Made by a program: the position numbers and the translations under genes. From Streptomyces venezuelae ATCC 10712 (GTDB lineage Bacteria; Actinomycetota; Actinomycetes; Streptomycetales; Streptomycetaceae): 64,000 nucleotides of DNA. The notes beneath the pieces were generated by a model. It made no database searches. It saw nothing but the letters and a program-made list of their open reading frames with translations, and was not told the origin of the DNA. Of this stretch, positions 43,206 to 50,778 are shown in pieces (the first letter of the stretch is position 1; the number at the start of each line of letters is the position of its first letter). The stretch lies in the NCBI RefSeq assembly GCF_008639165.1, contig NZ_CP029197.1, positions 1,674,001 through 1,738,000 on the forward strand, in the 5' to 3' direction.

Positions 43206-44133
43206 CGCCGAGCTCCTTCAGTGCGGCGCGGCCCTGCTCGACGAGCAGCATGAGGGCGTCGACGTGCTCGGGGGCGGGCTCGCTCAGCGGCGGTCGCACC
43301 TCGCCCACGTCCAGGCCGCCCCTGCGTACCGCCGCCTTGACGAGCGAGACGGCGTATCCCCGTCCCTGGGCGCGGAGTTCGACCAGCGGCCGGTAGAAGT
43401 CGTCGACGAGCCGGTTCACGGTGGTGTCGTCGCCGGCGGTGAGGGCGCGGTGGTAGGCGAGCGCGATGTCGGGGGCGAAGCAGAAGACGGCGGAGGAGTA
43501 GAGGGTGACGCCGATGCCCCGGTAGGCGGCGCCGGTGAGTTCGGCGGTCGGCATGCCGTTGAAGTAGAGCAGGTCGAGGCCCTCGGCGCGGACGGCGCTG
43601 ACGATCCGCTGCATGAGGTCGAGGTCCCCGAGCCCGTCCTTGAGCCCGATGATGCCGTCCGTACGGGCGAGGGCGACGGCCGTGGCCGGGGTGAGGACCG
43701 CGTTGTCGCGCTGGTAGACGATGACGTCGAGCGAGGTGGCGGCGGCGAGTTCGGTGTAGTGGCGGAGCAGTCCTGCCTGGTCGGCGACGACGAGGTACGG
43801 CGGCATGGCGAGCAGCCCGTCGGCGCCGGCCTCCTCGGCGAGCCGGGCGTACCGGACGGCGAGGGCGGTGCCGTATCCGGCGCCCGCGACGACGGGGACG
43901 CGGCCGGCCGTCTCCTCGACGGCGGCGGCGACGCAGTCCCGGAACTCCTCGGGGGTGAGGGCGTGGAACTCGCCCGTGCCGCAGCACGCGAAGACGGCGG
44001 CGGCGCCCGCGTCCACGCCCGCGCGCACGTGCGCGCGGAAGGTGGCGAGGTCGACGGAGCCGTCCGGCGCGAAGGCGGTGACGGGGAAGAACAGCAGGCC
44101 GTCGAGCCGGCCGGCGAGCGGGGCAGTGGTCAC
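43201..44133 (-). CDS. kdgD: 5-dehydro-4-deoxyglucarate dehydratase
   Basis: A 310-residue DapA-superfamily aldolase-fold enzyme that dehydrates and decarboxylates 5-keto-4-deoxyglucarate to 2-oxoglutarate semialdehyde. Specific family blocks are DGLLFFPVTAFAPDGSVDLA, FACCGTGEFHALTPEEF, LLAMPPYLVVADQAGLL, the Tyr140 region VIVYQRDNAVLTPA, Schiff-base Lys165 in IIGLKDGLGD, FNGMPTAE and LYSSAVFCFAPDIA, ending GYAVSLVKAAVRRGG. These distinguish it from DapA itself (see 58315). GTG start. It is divergent from udh across a 239-base gap and coupled to the unknown gene downstream. Confidence 0.93.
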   Translation of the reverse strand: MTTAPLAGRLDGLLFFPVTAFAPDGSVDLATFRAHVRAGVDAGAAAVFACCGTGEFHALTPEEFRDCVAAAVEETAGRVPVVAGAGYGTALAVRYARLAEEAGADGLLAMPPYLVVADQAGLLRHYTELAAATSLDVIVYQRDNAVLTPATAVALARTDGIIGLKDGLGDLDLMQRIVSAVRAEGLDLLYFNGMPTAELTGAAYRGIGVTLYSSAVFCFAPDIALAYHRALTAGDDTTVNRLVDDFYRPLVELRAQGRGYAVSLVKAAVRRGGLDVGEVRPPLSEPAPEHVDALMLLVEQGRAALKELGA

Positions 44134-44173
44134 GGGCGCTCCCAGGAAGTCCGTCGCACAAGGCCATCTCGTG

Positions 44174-44196
44174 CACAGTTATGACTGTCGTCCATA
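44174..44196. promoter_or_regulatory. Operator candidate, copy 1 (CACAGTTATGACTG...CCATA)
   Basis: CACAGTTATGACTGTCGTCC followed by ATA lies about 40 bases upstream of the kdgD start. It contains the dyad CAGT-TATG-ACTG and matches copy 2 at 17 of the first 22 bases. Confidence 0.5.
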
Positions 44197-44308
44197 TTCT
44201 TGAACACCTACGGGTCGCACGGTAGAGCAGCCCCGAAGGGCCGGTCAAGGCGATTGCACGCTCCGTCGCACACTCTTGACGCTCCATCGGGCCGCTCCCT
44301 AGCGTGTC

Positions 44309-44331
44309 CACAGTTGTGAATGCCACTCATG
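44309..44331. promoter_or_regulatory. Operator candidate, copy 2 (CACAGTTGTGAATG...CTCATG)
   Basis: CACAGTTGTGAATGCCACTC followed by ATG lies 42 bases upstream of the udh start. The same orientation and similar distance to each divergent start suggest that one regulator binds both. The gap between the sites holds the two promoters; no gene is seen there. Confidence 0.5.
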
Positions 44332-44372
44332 TGCATGCTGCGGTATGCCGCTCGACGGAGGAGACCCGCTCC

Positions 44373-45182
44373 ATGTCCCCACCCCGCACGGTCCTGCTCA
44401 CCGGCGCCGCCGGAGGCGTCGGCACGCTGATGCGGGAGCTGCTGCCCCCGTACGGCTACGAGCTCCGCCTCCTGGACGTCGCCCCCGTCCCGGGGGCGCC
44501 GGACGCGATCGTCGCCGACCTCGCGGACCGCGCGGCGCTGCGCGAGGCGGTCCGGGGCGTCGACGCGATCGTCCATCTGGCCGGCATCTCGCTGGAGTCG
44601 ACCTTCGACAAGATCATGGCCGCCAACATCGCGGGCACCTACAACCTCTACGAGGCCGCGCGCGAGGAGGGCGTCCGGCGCGTGGTCTTCGCGTCCAGCA
44701 ACCACGCCGTCGGCTTCATCCGGCAGCCGCGCCCGGGCGATCCGCTCGTCCCGGTCGACACCCCGCACCGCCCCGACACCTTCTACGGCCTCTCCAAGTG
44801 CTTCGGCGAGGACCTGGCCCAGCTCTACTGGGACCTGCACGGCATCGAGACCGTCTCCGTCCGCATCGGCTCCTGCTTCCCGGAGCCCACCTCGGTCCGG
44901 ATGCTGTCGATGTGGCTGAGCCCGGCCGACTGCGCCCGGCTCCTGCACGCCACGCTCACCGCCGAGGACGTGGCCCACACGGTGGTGTACGGCTCGTCCG
45001 CCAACACGCGCGCGTGGTGGGACCTCTCCACGGCCCGGGCGCTCGGCTTCGAGCCGGTGGACGACTCGGAGGTCCACGCGGAGAAGCTCATCGCCGAGAA
45101 GGGCCTCCCGCCCGAGGACAGCGCCGACGCCCGCTATCTGGGCGGCCACTTCTGCGTGGACCCGCCCCGGTGGCCGCATTGA
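44373..45182 (+). CDS. udh: Uronate dehydrogenase
   Basis: A 269-residue extended SDR that oxidises glucuronate or galacturonate with NAD+ to the aldarolactone. It has TVLLTGAAGGVGTLMRELLP (nucleotide loop), VDAIVHLAGISLE, FASSNHAVGF with the substrate-binding SSN, the catalytic FYGLSKCFGE (Tyr138, Lys142), and RIGSCFPEPTSVRMLSMW, which is a strong marker of Udh proteins. The ATG follows CGGAGGAG at 10 bases. Its end overlaps or abuts a second SDR gene. With kdgD and the semialdehyde dehydrogenase it outlines oxidative uronate breakdown; the aldarate dehydratase is not in the window. Confidence 0.93.
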   Translation: MSPPRTVLLTGAAGGVGTLMRELLPPYGYELRLLDVAPVPGAPDAIVADLADRAALREAVRGVDAIVHLAGISLESTFDKIMAANIAGTYNLYEAAREEGVRRVVFASSNHAVGFIRQPRPGDPLVPVDTPHRPDTFYGLSKCFGEDLAQLYWDLHGIETVSVRIGSCFPEPTSVRMLSMWLSPADCARLLHATLTAEDVAHTVVYGSSANTRAWWDLSTARALGFEPVDDSEVHAEKLIAEKGLPPEDSADARYLGGHFCVDPPRWPH

Positions 45183-45946
45183 GCGGCGCACCGGTCCGCC
45201 CGCTCGCCCTGGTGACCGGGGTCGGGCGGACGGTCGGCATCGGCGCGGGCATCGCCCACCGCCTCGCGGAGTCGGGCTGGGACATCGCGTTCACGTACTG
45301 GACCCCGTACGACCGGCGGATGGCCTGGGGCGAGGAGCGGGGCGCGGCCGAGCTGATCGCCGAGGGGCTCGCCGGGCGGGGCGCGCAGTGCACGGCCGTC
45401 GAGGCCGACCTCGCCGACCCCGGGGCGCCCGCGCGCGTCTTCGACACGGTCGGGGAGCGGTTCGGCCGTCCGGTCACGGCGCTCGTCCTGTGCCACTGCG
45501 AGTCGGTCGACTCCGGGCTCCTCGACACCACGGTGGAGAGCTTCGACCGCCATGTCGCGGTCAACGCGCGGGCGTCGTGGCTGCTGATCCGGGAGTACGG
45601 CCGCCGCTTCGCCGGCGCGCCGGGCACCGGCCGCATCATCGCCCTGACCAGCGACCACACCGTGGGGAACCTGCCGTACGGGGCGAGCAAGGGCGCGCTG
45701 GACCGCATCACCCTGGCCGCCGCGCGCGAGCTCGCGCACCTCGGGATCACGGCGAACGTCGTCAACCCGGGCCCGGTGGACACCGGCTGGATGACGGAGC
45801 CGCTACGGGAGGAGATGGTCCGGCAGACGCCGCTCGGCCGGCTCGGCACCCCCCGCGACACCGCGCACCTGGTGGACTTCCTCTGCTCGCCCGAGGGGCA
45901 GTGGATCAACGGGCAGCTGCTGATGAGCAACGGCGGACTGGCCTGA
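45170..45946 (+). CDS. SDR family oxidoreductase
   Basis: A 258-residue classical short-chain dehydrogenase. The nucleotide loop is ALVTGVGRTVGIGAGIAHRLAE (a GRTVGIG variant of TGxxxGIG), with NARASWLLIREYG, the catalytic Ser in IALTSDHTVGN, and YGASKGALDR (Tyr and Lys). It ends SPEGQWINGQLLMSNGGLA. GTG at 45170 lies inside the end of udh; a TTG at 45179 overlapping the udh stop (TTGA) is equally possible. It is co-transcribed with udh and may oxidise a related sugar acid or lactone; the substrate is unknown. Confidence 0.88.
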   Translation: MAALSGAPVRPLALVTGVGRTVGIGAGIAHRLAESGWDIAFTYWTPYDRRMAWGEERGAAELIAEGLAGRGAQCTAVEADLADPGAPARVFDTVGERFGRPVTALVLCHCESVDSGLLDTTVESFDRHVAVNARASWLLIREYGRRFAGAPGTGRIIALTSDHTVGNLPYGASKGALDRITLAAARELAHLGITANVVNPGPVDTGWMTEPLREEMVRQTPLGRLGTPRDTAHLVDFLCSPEGQWINGQLLMSNGGLA

Positions 45947-46203
45947 GGCGGTGGTCCGCGCGGCACAGGTACACAGGACCCGGCCGGACTGATACGGGGG
46001 AGCCGGCCGGGGCCCGGGTCACGGTGCGCGCTGGCAGCCGGACCTGTTCACCGTAGGGCGGGACGAAGATCATCGCGAGCCGCGGAACGCGGCACCTGTC
46101 CGGAATGCGCGGTGGGTTGGCGCACGGAAGCACGGGTGGCCGCGATATGCGCCCCATGCACGCCCCGGCGCACGCCGGGTACGACAGGAAGGGGCGCAGA
46201 GAG

Positions 46204-47358
46204 TCAGCGACCGCCCCGCAGCGTGGCCGACGGCGACTCGCCGAACTTCTCCCGGTAGCGCGCCGCGAAGCGGCCCTGATGGGCGAAGCCCCAGCGCCAG
46301 GCCACCTCGCTCACGCTCGCCTCGTCCGGCGCCGCCGCCCGCAGCTCCTCCCGGACCCGGTCGAGGCGGACCTCCCGTACGTACGCCATCGGCGACATCC
46401 CCACGTACTCCCGGAACGACTCCTGGAGGCGCCGGACGCTCACCCGGGCCAGGGTCGCGAGTTCGGTCGTCGTGAAGGGGTGCTCGGGGCGCTCGCGCAC
46501 CGCGTCCATCGCCCGCTTGACCGGAGCCGGGCGCCGGGGCTCCCCCGGGTGGGCGAGCGCCTCCCGCCAGGGGTGCTCGGCCGCGAGCAGCAGCCCGTTC
46601 AGCAGCGCCTCCTGCAAGGGGCGCGCCACCAGCTCGTGCCGGGCGAGACCCTCCCCGGCGAGCGCCTCCGCCGCGACCTGGCGGGCGAAGCGCACCCAGC
46701 TGAGCCCCGGGCCGCGGGTGATGTCCAGGCCGGGCGCGAAGACCAGCGGGCCCTGCGGCGCACGGCCGATCAGCTGCTCCAGGCGGTCGCGCAGCTCGGC
46801 CGCCCCGACCTTCACCGAGAGGGTCCGGCAGTCCCCGGTCCAGCGGTCGAGATAGGTGTCGCCCGCCGGGTCGAGCAGCAGCGCCTGGCCGGTCGTCGCG
46901 ACGATCGGGGACCCGCCCTGGCGCATCTCCATCCGTCCGCTGAGCGGTGCGTTCAGGTGGTACGCGCCCAGCTCGCCGAAGCTCATCCGCACGTCGGCCC
47001 CGCAGCTGAGATCGCCGATGACGAGCGGGCCGAGCGCCACCGTGTCGAAGCGGGCCGCGAAGGGGCGCCGCTCGCGGTCGACGACGTCCATGCGGTTCGC
47101 GTAGTAGCGGGCGTCGAGCTCCTCGCGCGCCTCGTCCACGTCCCGCGTCCGGAAACAGCTCCCGTCGACCCCGCCCGAGCTCGCACCGGCCCCGCCCGAG
47201 CTCGCACCGGCCCCGCCCGAGCTCGCACCGACCCCGTCCGAACTCGAGCCGACCCCGCCCGAGCTCGCGCCGACCCCGCCCGGGCTCCCGTCGGCCCCGC
47301 CCACAGCGTCCCCTGCCCCCGCCGGTCCCACCGGCCCCCGCACCCCCACTGCACCCAT
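46204..47358 (-). CDS. AraC family regulator with repeat-rich N terminus
   Basis: A 384-residue regulator. The first 65 residues are low complexity, including six 7-residue units of the GASSGGV type coded by a 21-base tandem repeat. The AraC_binding_2 sensor follows (ARYYANRMDVVDRE, LLLDPAGDTYLDRWTGDCRT), and then the DNA-binding domain TTTELATLARVSVRRLQESF and VSEVAWRWGFAHQGRFAARY. The ATG at 47358 lacks a clear ribosome site; no good start lies between the repeat and the sensor. The 257 bases downstream (45947-46203) hold no gene. It is divergent from a small conserved protein gene. Confidence 0.87.
   Translation of the reverse strand: MGAVGVRGPVGPAGAGDAVGGADGSPGGVGASSGGVGSSSDGVGASSGGAGASSGGAGASSGGVDGSCFRTRDVDEAREELDARYYANRMDVVDRERRPFAARFDTVALGPLVIGDLSCGADVRMSFGELGAYHLNAPLSGRMEMRQGGSPIVATTGQALLLDPAGDTYLDRWTGDCRTLSVKVGAAELRDRLEQLIGRAPQGPLVFAPGLDITRGPGLSWVRFARQVAAEALAGEGLARHELVARPLQEALLNGLLLAAEHPWREALAHPGEPRRPAPVKRAMDAVRERPEHPFTTTELATLARVSVRRLQESFREYVGMSPMAYVREVRLDRVREELRAAAPDEASVSEVAWRWGFAHQGRFAARYREKFGESPSATLRGGR
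47171..47296 (-). repeat. 21-bp tandem repeat, six copies, inside araC-type gene
   Basis: Units begin at 47171, 47192, 47213, 47234, 47255 and 47276. The first two are identical (+ strand CCGCCCGAGCTCGCACCGGC then C); the others diverge by one to six bases. They encode GASSGGV-like heptads. Confidence 0.9.
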
Positions 47359-47413
47359 GGGTCGAAAGAATATTCATATGACGGATCTGACCGGGAACGG
47401 CAGGATGCCCGCC

Positions 47414-47653
47414 ATGCCACGCCCCCATGGATTCACCTACGAACAGCGCCGGGACGGCTCGGTCGTCCTCACCCACCTCGGCCGCGCCGCCGGCGTGCTC
47501 CGCGGCGGACGCGCCGAGAAGTTCCTCGCCGAGGTCGAGTCCGGCGACGCCCAGCTCGTCATGGCCCGCTGGACCGGCTCGTACCGCTTCGGCAACGAGC
47601 GCCAGGCCAGGAACCACCCCCGTAATCAAGGTGGCCGAACCGGGCGAGGGTAA
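47414..47653 (+). CDS. Small conserved hypothetical protein
   Basis: A 79-residue basic protein: PRPHGFTYEQRRDGSVVLTH, then GRAAGVLRGGRAEKFLAEVE and SGDAQLVMARWTGSYRFGNE, ending in a basic RNHPRNQGG tail. The conserved HGFTYEQR start and the AGGA site 8 bases upstream favour ATG 47414; the frame is open to 47378 and beyond. I recall similar short proteins in many streptomycetes, without assigned function; the basic tail might bind nucleic acid. It lies 36 bases before the TerD-type gene on the same strand. Confidence 0.72.
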   Translation: MPRPHGFTYEQRRDGSVVLTHLGRAAGVLRGGRAEKFLAEVESGDAQLVMARWTGSYRFGNERQARNHPRNQGGRTGRG

Positions 47654-47689
47654 GGGAACGGCAAAGGCACCCGGTTCGTTAGCCCTGGC

Positions 47690-48934
47690 ATGACCGCTAT
47701 GACCCCCGGCTCGAACATCCCTCTCACCGTCGCGCGTGTGGCGGTGGACGTCGCCGCCCCGGTGCGGCTCGACGTCTCGGGCCTGCTGCTCGGCGCCAAC
47801 GGCAAGGTCCGCTCGGACGACGACTTCATCTTCTACAACCAGCCGTCCGGCCCCGGCGTCACCTACCGCTCCGGCGGCGGTGCCGCCCCCGACGCGATCC
47901 TGGTGGACACCGGCGCCCTGCCGGCCGGCATCGAGCGGATCGTCGTCACCGCGAGCCCCGACGCCGCGGGCCAGACCTTCCAGGGCATCGAGCCCACGGC
48001 CACCCTGCGCAACGCGGACGACGGCACCGTCCTCGCCACCTTCACCCCGCCCCGGCTGGCCACCGAGACGGCCCTCGTGGTCGTCGAGATCTACCTGCGC
48101 AACGGCGCGTGGAAGGCCCGCGCCGTCGGCCAGGGCTATGCGAACGGCCTGGCCGGCATCGCGACCGACTTCGGCGTCTCGGTGGACGACGAGCCCGCCG
48201 CCGCCCCGGCGGCCGCCGCACCCGCCCCCGTCGCCGCGCCCGCCCCCGCCGCGCCCCCGGTGGCGCCCCCGGCCCCGCCGGCGCCCCCCGCCGCCCCGGT
48301 GGACCCCCGGATCGCGGCCGCCACCCCGCCCGCCGCCGCGGCCCCCGCGCCCAGCGGCAAGATCAACCTCGACAAGGGCCGGGTCAGCCTCCAGAAGAAC
48401 CAGACGGTGTCCCTCGTCAAGGGCGGCCGCCCGCTGCTCTCCCAGGTCAAGATGGGCCTCGGCTGGGAGCCCGCGTACCGCGGCAAGGACATCGACCTGG
48501 ACGCCTCCGTCATCGCGTACGGCCCGCAGCGCAACCACCTGGACAGCTGCTACTTCGGCAAGCTCTCCATCCTCAACGGCTCGGTGAAGCACTCCGGCGA
48601 CAACCTCACCGGCGAGGGCGCGGGCGACGACGAGGTGATCGTCGTCGACCTCGGCCGGCTGCCCGCCGACGCCACCGGACTGGTCTTCACGGTCAACTCC
48701 TTCTCCGGCCAGAAGTTCACCGAGGTCGCCAAGGCCTACTGCCGGCTGATCGACGCGGCCACCGGCGAGGAGCTGGTCCGCTTCGACCTGACCACCGCGG
48801 AGCCGCAGACCGGCGTGATGATGGCCAAGCTGATCAAGCAGTTCTCCGGCGAGTGGGAGATGACGGCGATGGGCGAGTTCGTGAAGTCCCGGACCGTCCG
48901 CGGCATGGTGAAGCCGGCCGCCCAGGCACTCTGA
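47690..48934 (+). CDS. Two-domain TerD family stress protein
   Basis: A 414-residue protein with two TerD-type calcium-binding beta-sandwiches. The first covers about residues 10-165 (VRSDDDFIFYNQPSGPGVTY, with the DDF acidic cluster). A Pro/Ala linker at about 168-220 follows, then the second at about 222-410 (INLDKGRVSLQKNQTVSLVK; VKMGLGWEP; LDASVIAYG; GDDEVIVVDLGRLP). TerD proteins take part in tellurite, phage and envelope stress responses and in streptomycete differentiation. It stands apart from any terB/terC gene. The preceding small gene and the AraC regulator are its nearest neighbours. Confidence 0.92.
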   Translation: MTAMTPGSNIPLTVARVAVDVAAPVRLDVSGLLLGANGKVRSDDDFIFYNQPSGPGVTYRSGGGAAPDAILVDTGALPAGIERIVVTASPDAAGQTFQGIEPTATLRNADDGTVLATFTPPRLATETALVVVEIYLRNGAWKARAVGQGYANGLAGIATDFGVSVDDEPAAAPAAAAPAPVAAPAPAAPPVAPPAPPAPPAAPVDPRIAAATPPAAAAPAPSGKINLDKGRVSLQKNQTVSLVKGGRPLLSQVKMGLGWEPAYRGKDIDLDASVIAYGPQRNHLDSCYFGKLSILNGSVKHSGDNLTGEGAGDDEVIVVDLGRLPADATGLVFTVNSFSGQKFTEVAKAYCRLIDAATGEELVRFDLTTAEPQTGVMMAKLIKQFSGEWEMTAMGEFVKSRTVRGMVKPAAQAL

Positions 48935-48953
48935 GCGGCCGGGTCCCCCGGGA

Positions 48954-49970
48954 TCAGAACAGGGCGCTGTAGGCGTTGAGGGCGGGCTGGCCGCCGAGGT
49001 GGGCGTAGAGCACGGTCGAGTCCCGGCCGATCTCTCCCCGGTCCACCAGGTCGACCAGGCCCGCCATCGACTTCCCCTCGTAGACGGGGTCGGTGACCAT
49101 GCCCTCGGTGCGGGCGGCGAGTCTCATCGCGTCGAGGGTCGCCTCGTCCGGGATGCCGTACACGCCGGCGTGGTAGCGCTCGTCCAGCTCGACGTCGGCC
49201 GCCGTCACGGCCCGCTCGACCCCGATGAGGGCCGCGGTGTCCCGGGCGATCCGGGTGATCTGCTCGTGGGTCGGTACGGGCTTCGCCGAGGCGTCGATCC
49301 CGATGACCCGGCGGGCCCGCCCGCCGTCCTCGGCGAGCGCGGCGAAGCCCGCGACCATGCCGGCCTGGGTCGAGCCGGTCACCGAGCAGACCACCACCGT
49401 GTCGAAGAAGACGCCCAGCGCGCTCTCCTGCTCGGCCACCTCGTACGCCCAGTTCGCGAAGCCGAGACCACCGAGCCGGTGGTCGGAGGCGCCCGCCGGG
49501 ATCGCGTACGGCTTGCCGCCGCTCTCCTCGACCTCCCGCAGGGCCTGCTCCCAGCTCTCCTTGAAGCCGATGCCGAAGCCCGCCTTCACCAGGCGGACGT
49601 CGGCGCCCGCGAGGCGGCTGATCAGGATGTTGCCGACCTTGTCGTAGACGGAGTCGGGCCAGTCGACCCAGCTCTCCTGCACGAGGACGCAGCGCAGCCC
49701 GGCGCGGGCGGCGACGGCGGCGACCTGGCGGGTGTGGTTGGACTGCACGCCGCCGATGGAGACGAGGGTGTCGCAGCCCTGGGCGAGGGCGTCGGCGACC
49801 AGGTACTCCAGTTTGCGGGTCTTGTTCCCGCCGTACGCGACGCCCGAGTTGCAGTCCTCGCGCTTGGCCCAGAGGGTGGCGCCGCCGAGGTGGTGGGTGA
49901 GCCGTTCGAGCGGATGGACCGGCGAGGGCCCGAAGAGGAGCGGATAGCGTTCGAAGTCGGTGATCGGCAA
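48954..49970 (-). CDS. acdS: 1-aminocyclopropane-1-carboxylate deaminase
   Basis: A 338-residue fold-type II PLP enzyme that cleaves ACC, the plant ethylene precursor, to 2-oxobutyrate and ammonia. The PLP lysine is Lys50 in [33 protein letters not shown] holds the nucleophilic Ser. Two diagnostic residues separate it from D-cysteine desulfhydrase: Glu in [12 protein letters not shown] and Leu in [14 protein letters not shown]. The start is a TTG at 49970 with GGGAG upstream; no ATG is near. It follows a GntR regulator gene by 58 bases on the same strand and shares its operator. Confidence 0.93.
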   Translation of the reverse strand: MPITDFERYPLLFGPSPVHPLERLTHHLGGATLWAKREDCNSGVAYGGNKTRKLEYLVADALAQGCDTLVSIGGVQSNHTRQVAAVAARAGLRCVLVQESWVDWPDSVYDKVGNILISRLAGADVRLVKAGFGIGFKESWEQALREVEESGGKPYAIPAGASDHRLGGLGFANWAYEVAEQESALGVFFDTVVVCSVTGSTQAGMVAGFAALAEDGGRARRVIGIDASAKPVPTHEQITRIARDTAALIGVERAVTAADVELDERYHAGVYGIPDEATLDAMRLAARTEGMVTDPVYEGKSMAGLVDLVDRGEIGRDSTVLYAHLGGQPALNAYSALF

Positions 49971-50028
49971 GGCGGCTCCCGTTGAGTGACGGCTGCTGGT
50001 CGGCGTTCCTGGACGCGGTGGGGGCGCG

Positions 50029-50712
50029 CTACGGCGCCGGGATGCCCGTCACCTCGGCGACCTCGATGGCGTCGTCCGCGAGCTGTTCGAGGGCCGCCCA
50101 GATCTCCGTGGTGACCCGGACCGCCTCCGCCGCGTCCCCTTCCTCGCACGCGTCGATGAGCCGCGCGTGCAGCTCCGCCGATCCGCAGCTTCCGGCGTCG
50201 CCGAAGAGCCGCCGTTCGACCCGGCGGATCAGGGGGGTGTAGCGGGCGATGGTCGCCGCGGCGGCGTGGTTGCCGCTGGCGATGACGAGGACCTGGTGGA
50301 GCTCGTCGTCGGCGGTGAGGGCGGCCTCCACGTCGGAGGCGCGGACGGCGGCCGCGAAGCGCTCGTTGGCCTCGCGCATGGCCCGGATCCCTTCGGGCCC
50401 GAGCAGGGGTACGCCGGTCCTGGCGGCGAGTTCGTGCATCACCCGCACCACCGAGGCGGCGTCGCGGACGACCCGGCTGACGGGCCGGGTGACGCGGGTG
50501 TAGCTCTGCGGCTTGGACTCGACGAGTCCTTCCTGGCCGAGCCGGGCCAGGGCCTCGCGCACGGGTGCGCGGGAGAGCCCGAGCCGGTCGGCGAGGTCGG
50601 CGTCCTTGAGCGGGGCTCCGGGGGCGAGGTCGCCGCGCACGATGGCCTCGCGCAGCGCCTCGTAGGCCCGGTCACGCAGCAGGGTCCGGCCCACGGGCCG
50701 TAAGGCGTCCAT
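50029..50712 (-). CDS. GntR family regulator (FCD subfamily)
   Basis: A 227-residue repressor, probably of the acdS operon. The winged helix is [21 protein letters not shown] followed by [20 protein letters not shown] and the wing [12 protein letters not shown]. The FCD domain has metal-site histidines and acids around [18 protein letters not shown] and [21 protein letters not shown] 35-base palindrome overlaps its own start codon, so autorepression is likely. ACC or a related amino acid is the natural guess for the ligand. Confidence 0.93.
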   Translation of the reverse strand: MDALRPVGRTLLRDRAYEALREAIVRGDLAPGAPLKDADLADRLGLSRAPVREALARLGQEGLVESKPQSYTRVTRPVSRVVRDAASVVRVMHELAARTGVPLLGPEGIRAMREANERFAAAVRASDVEAALTADDELHQVLVIASGNHAAAATIARYTPLIRRVERRLFGDAGSCGSAELHARLIDACEEGDAAEAVRVTTEIWAALEQLADDAIEVAEVTGIPAP

Positions 50713-50742
50713 GGACTGACATGTTAGATGTCAGTCCATGGA
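50708..50742. promoter_or_regulatory. Perfect 15-bp-arm palindrome over the gntR start
   Basis: TCCATGGACTGACAT, spacer GTTAG, ATGTCAGTCCATGGA. The dyad is perfect over 30 bases and includes the gntR ATG. A nested TGACAT-N5-ATGTCA resembles GntR-FCD half-sites. It would block transcription or translation of gntR-acdS when bound. Confidence 0.85.
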
Positions 50743-50778
50743 CCTGACCAGAGGTCAGTGGTGAAGGCCCGGTGAGGG

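Noticed and set aside
43201..44133. Calling this gene a second dapA
   Set aside because: The FFPVT, ACCGTGEFHAL, VYQRDN and YSSAVF blocks are specific to 5-dehydro-4-deoxyglucarate dehydratase; the true dapA is at 58315.
45906..46157. Small minus-strand frame in the gap after the SDR gene
   Set aside because: Low-complexity Pro/Arg sequence without a ribosome site; the 257-base gap shows no gene.
47690..48934. Tellurite-resistance operon
   Set aside because: Only a TerD-type gene is present; no terB, terC or terZ neighbour is seen.
48954..49970. D-cysteine desulfhydrase
   Set aside because: The YEGKSM glutamate and the HLGG leucine are the ACC deaminase forms of the discriminating residues.
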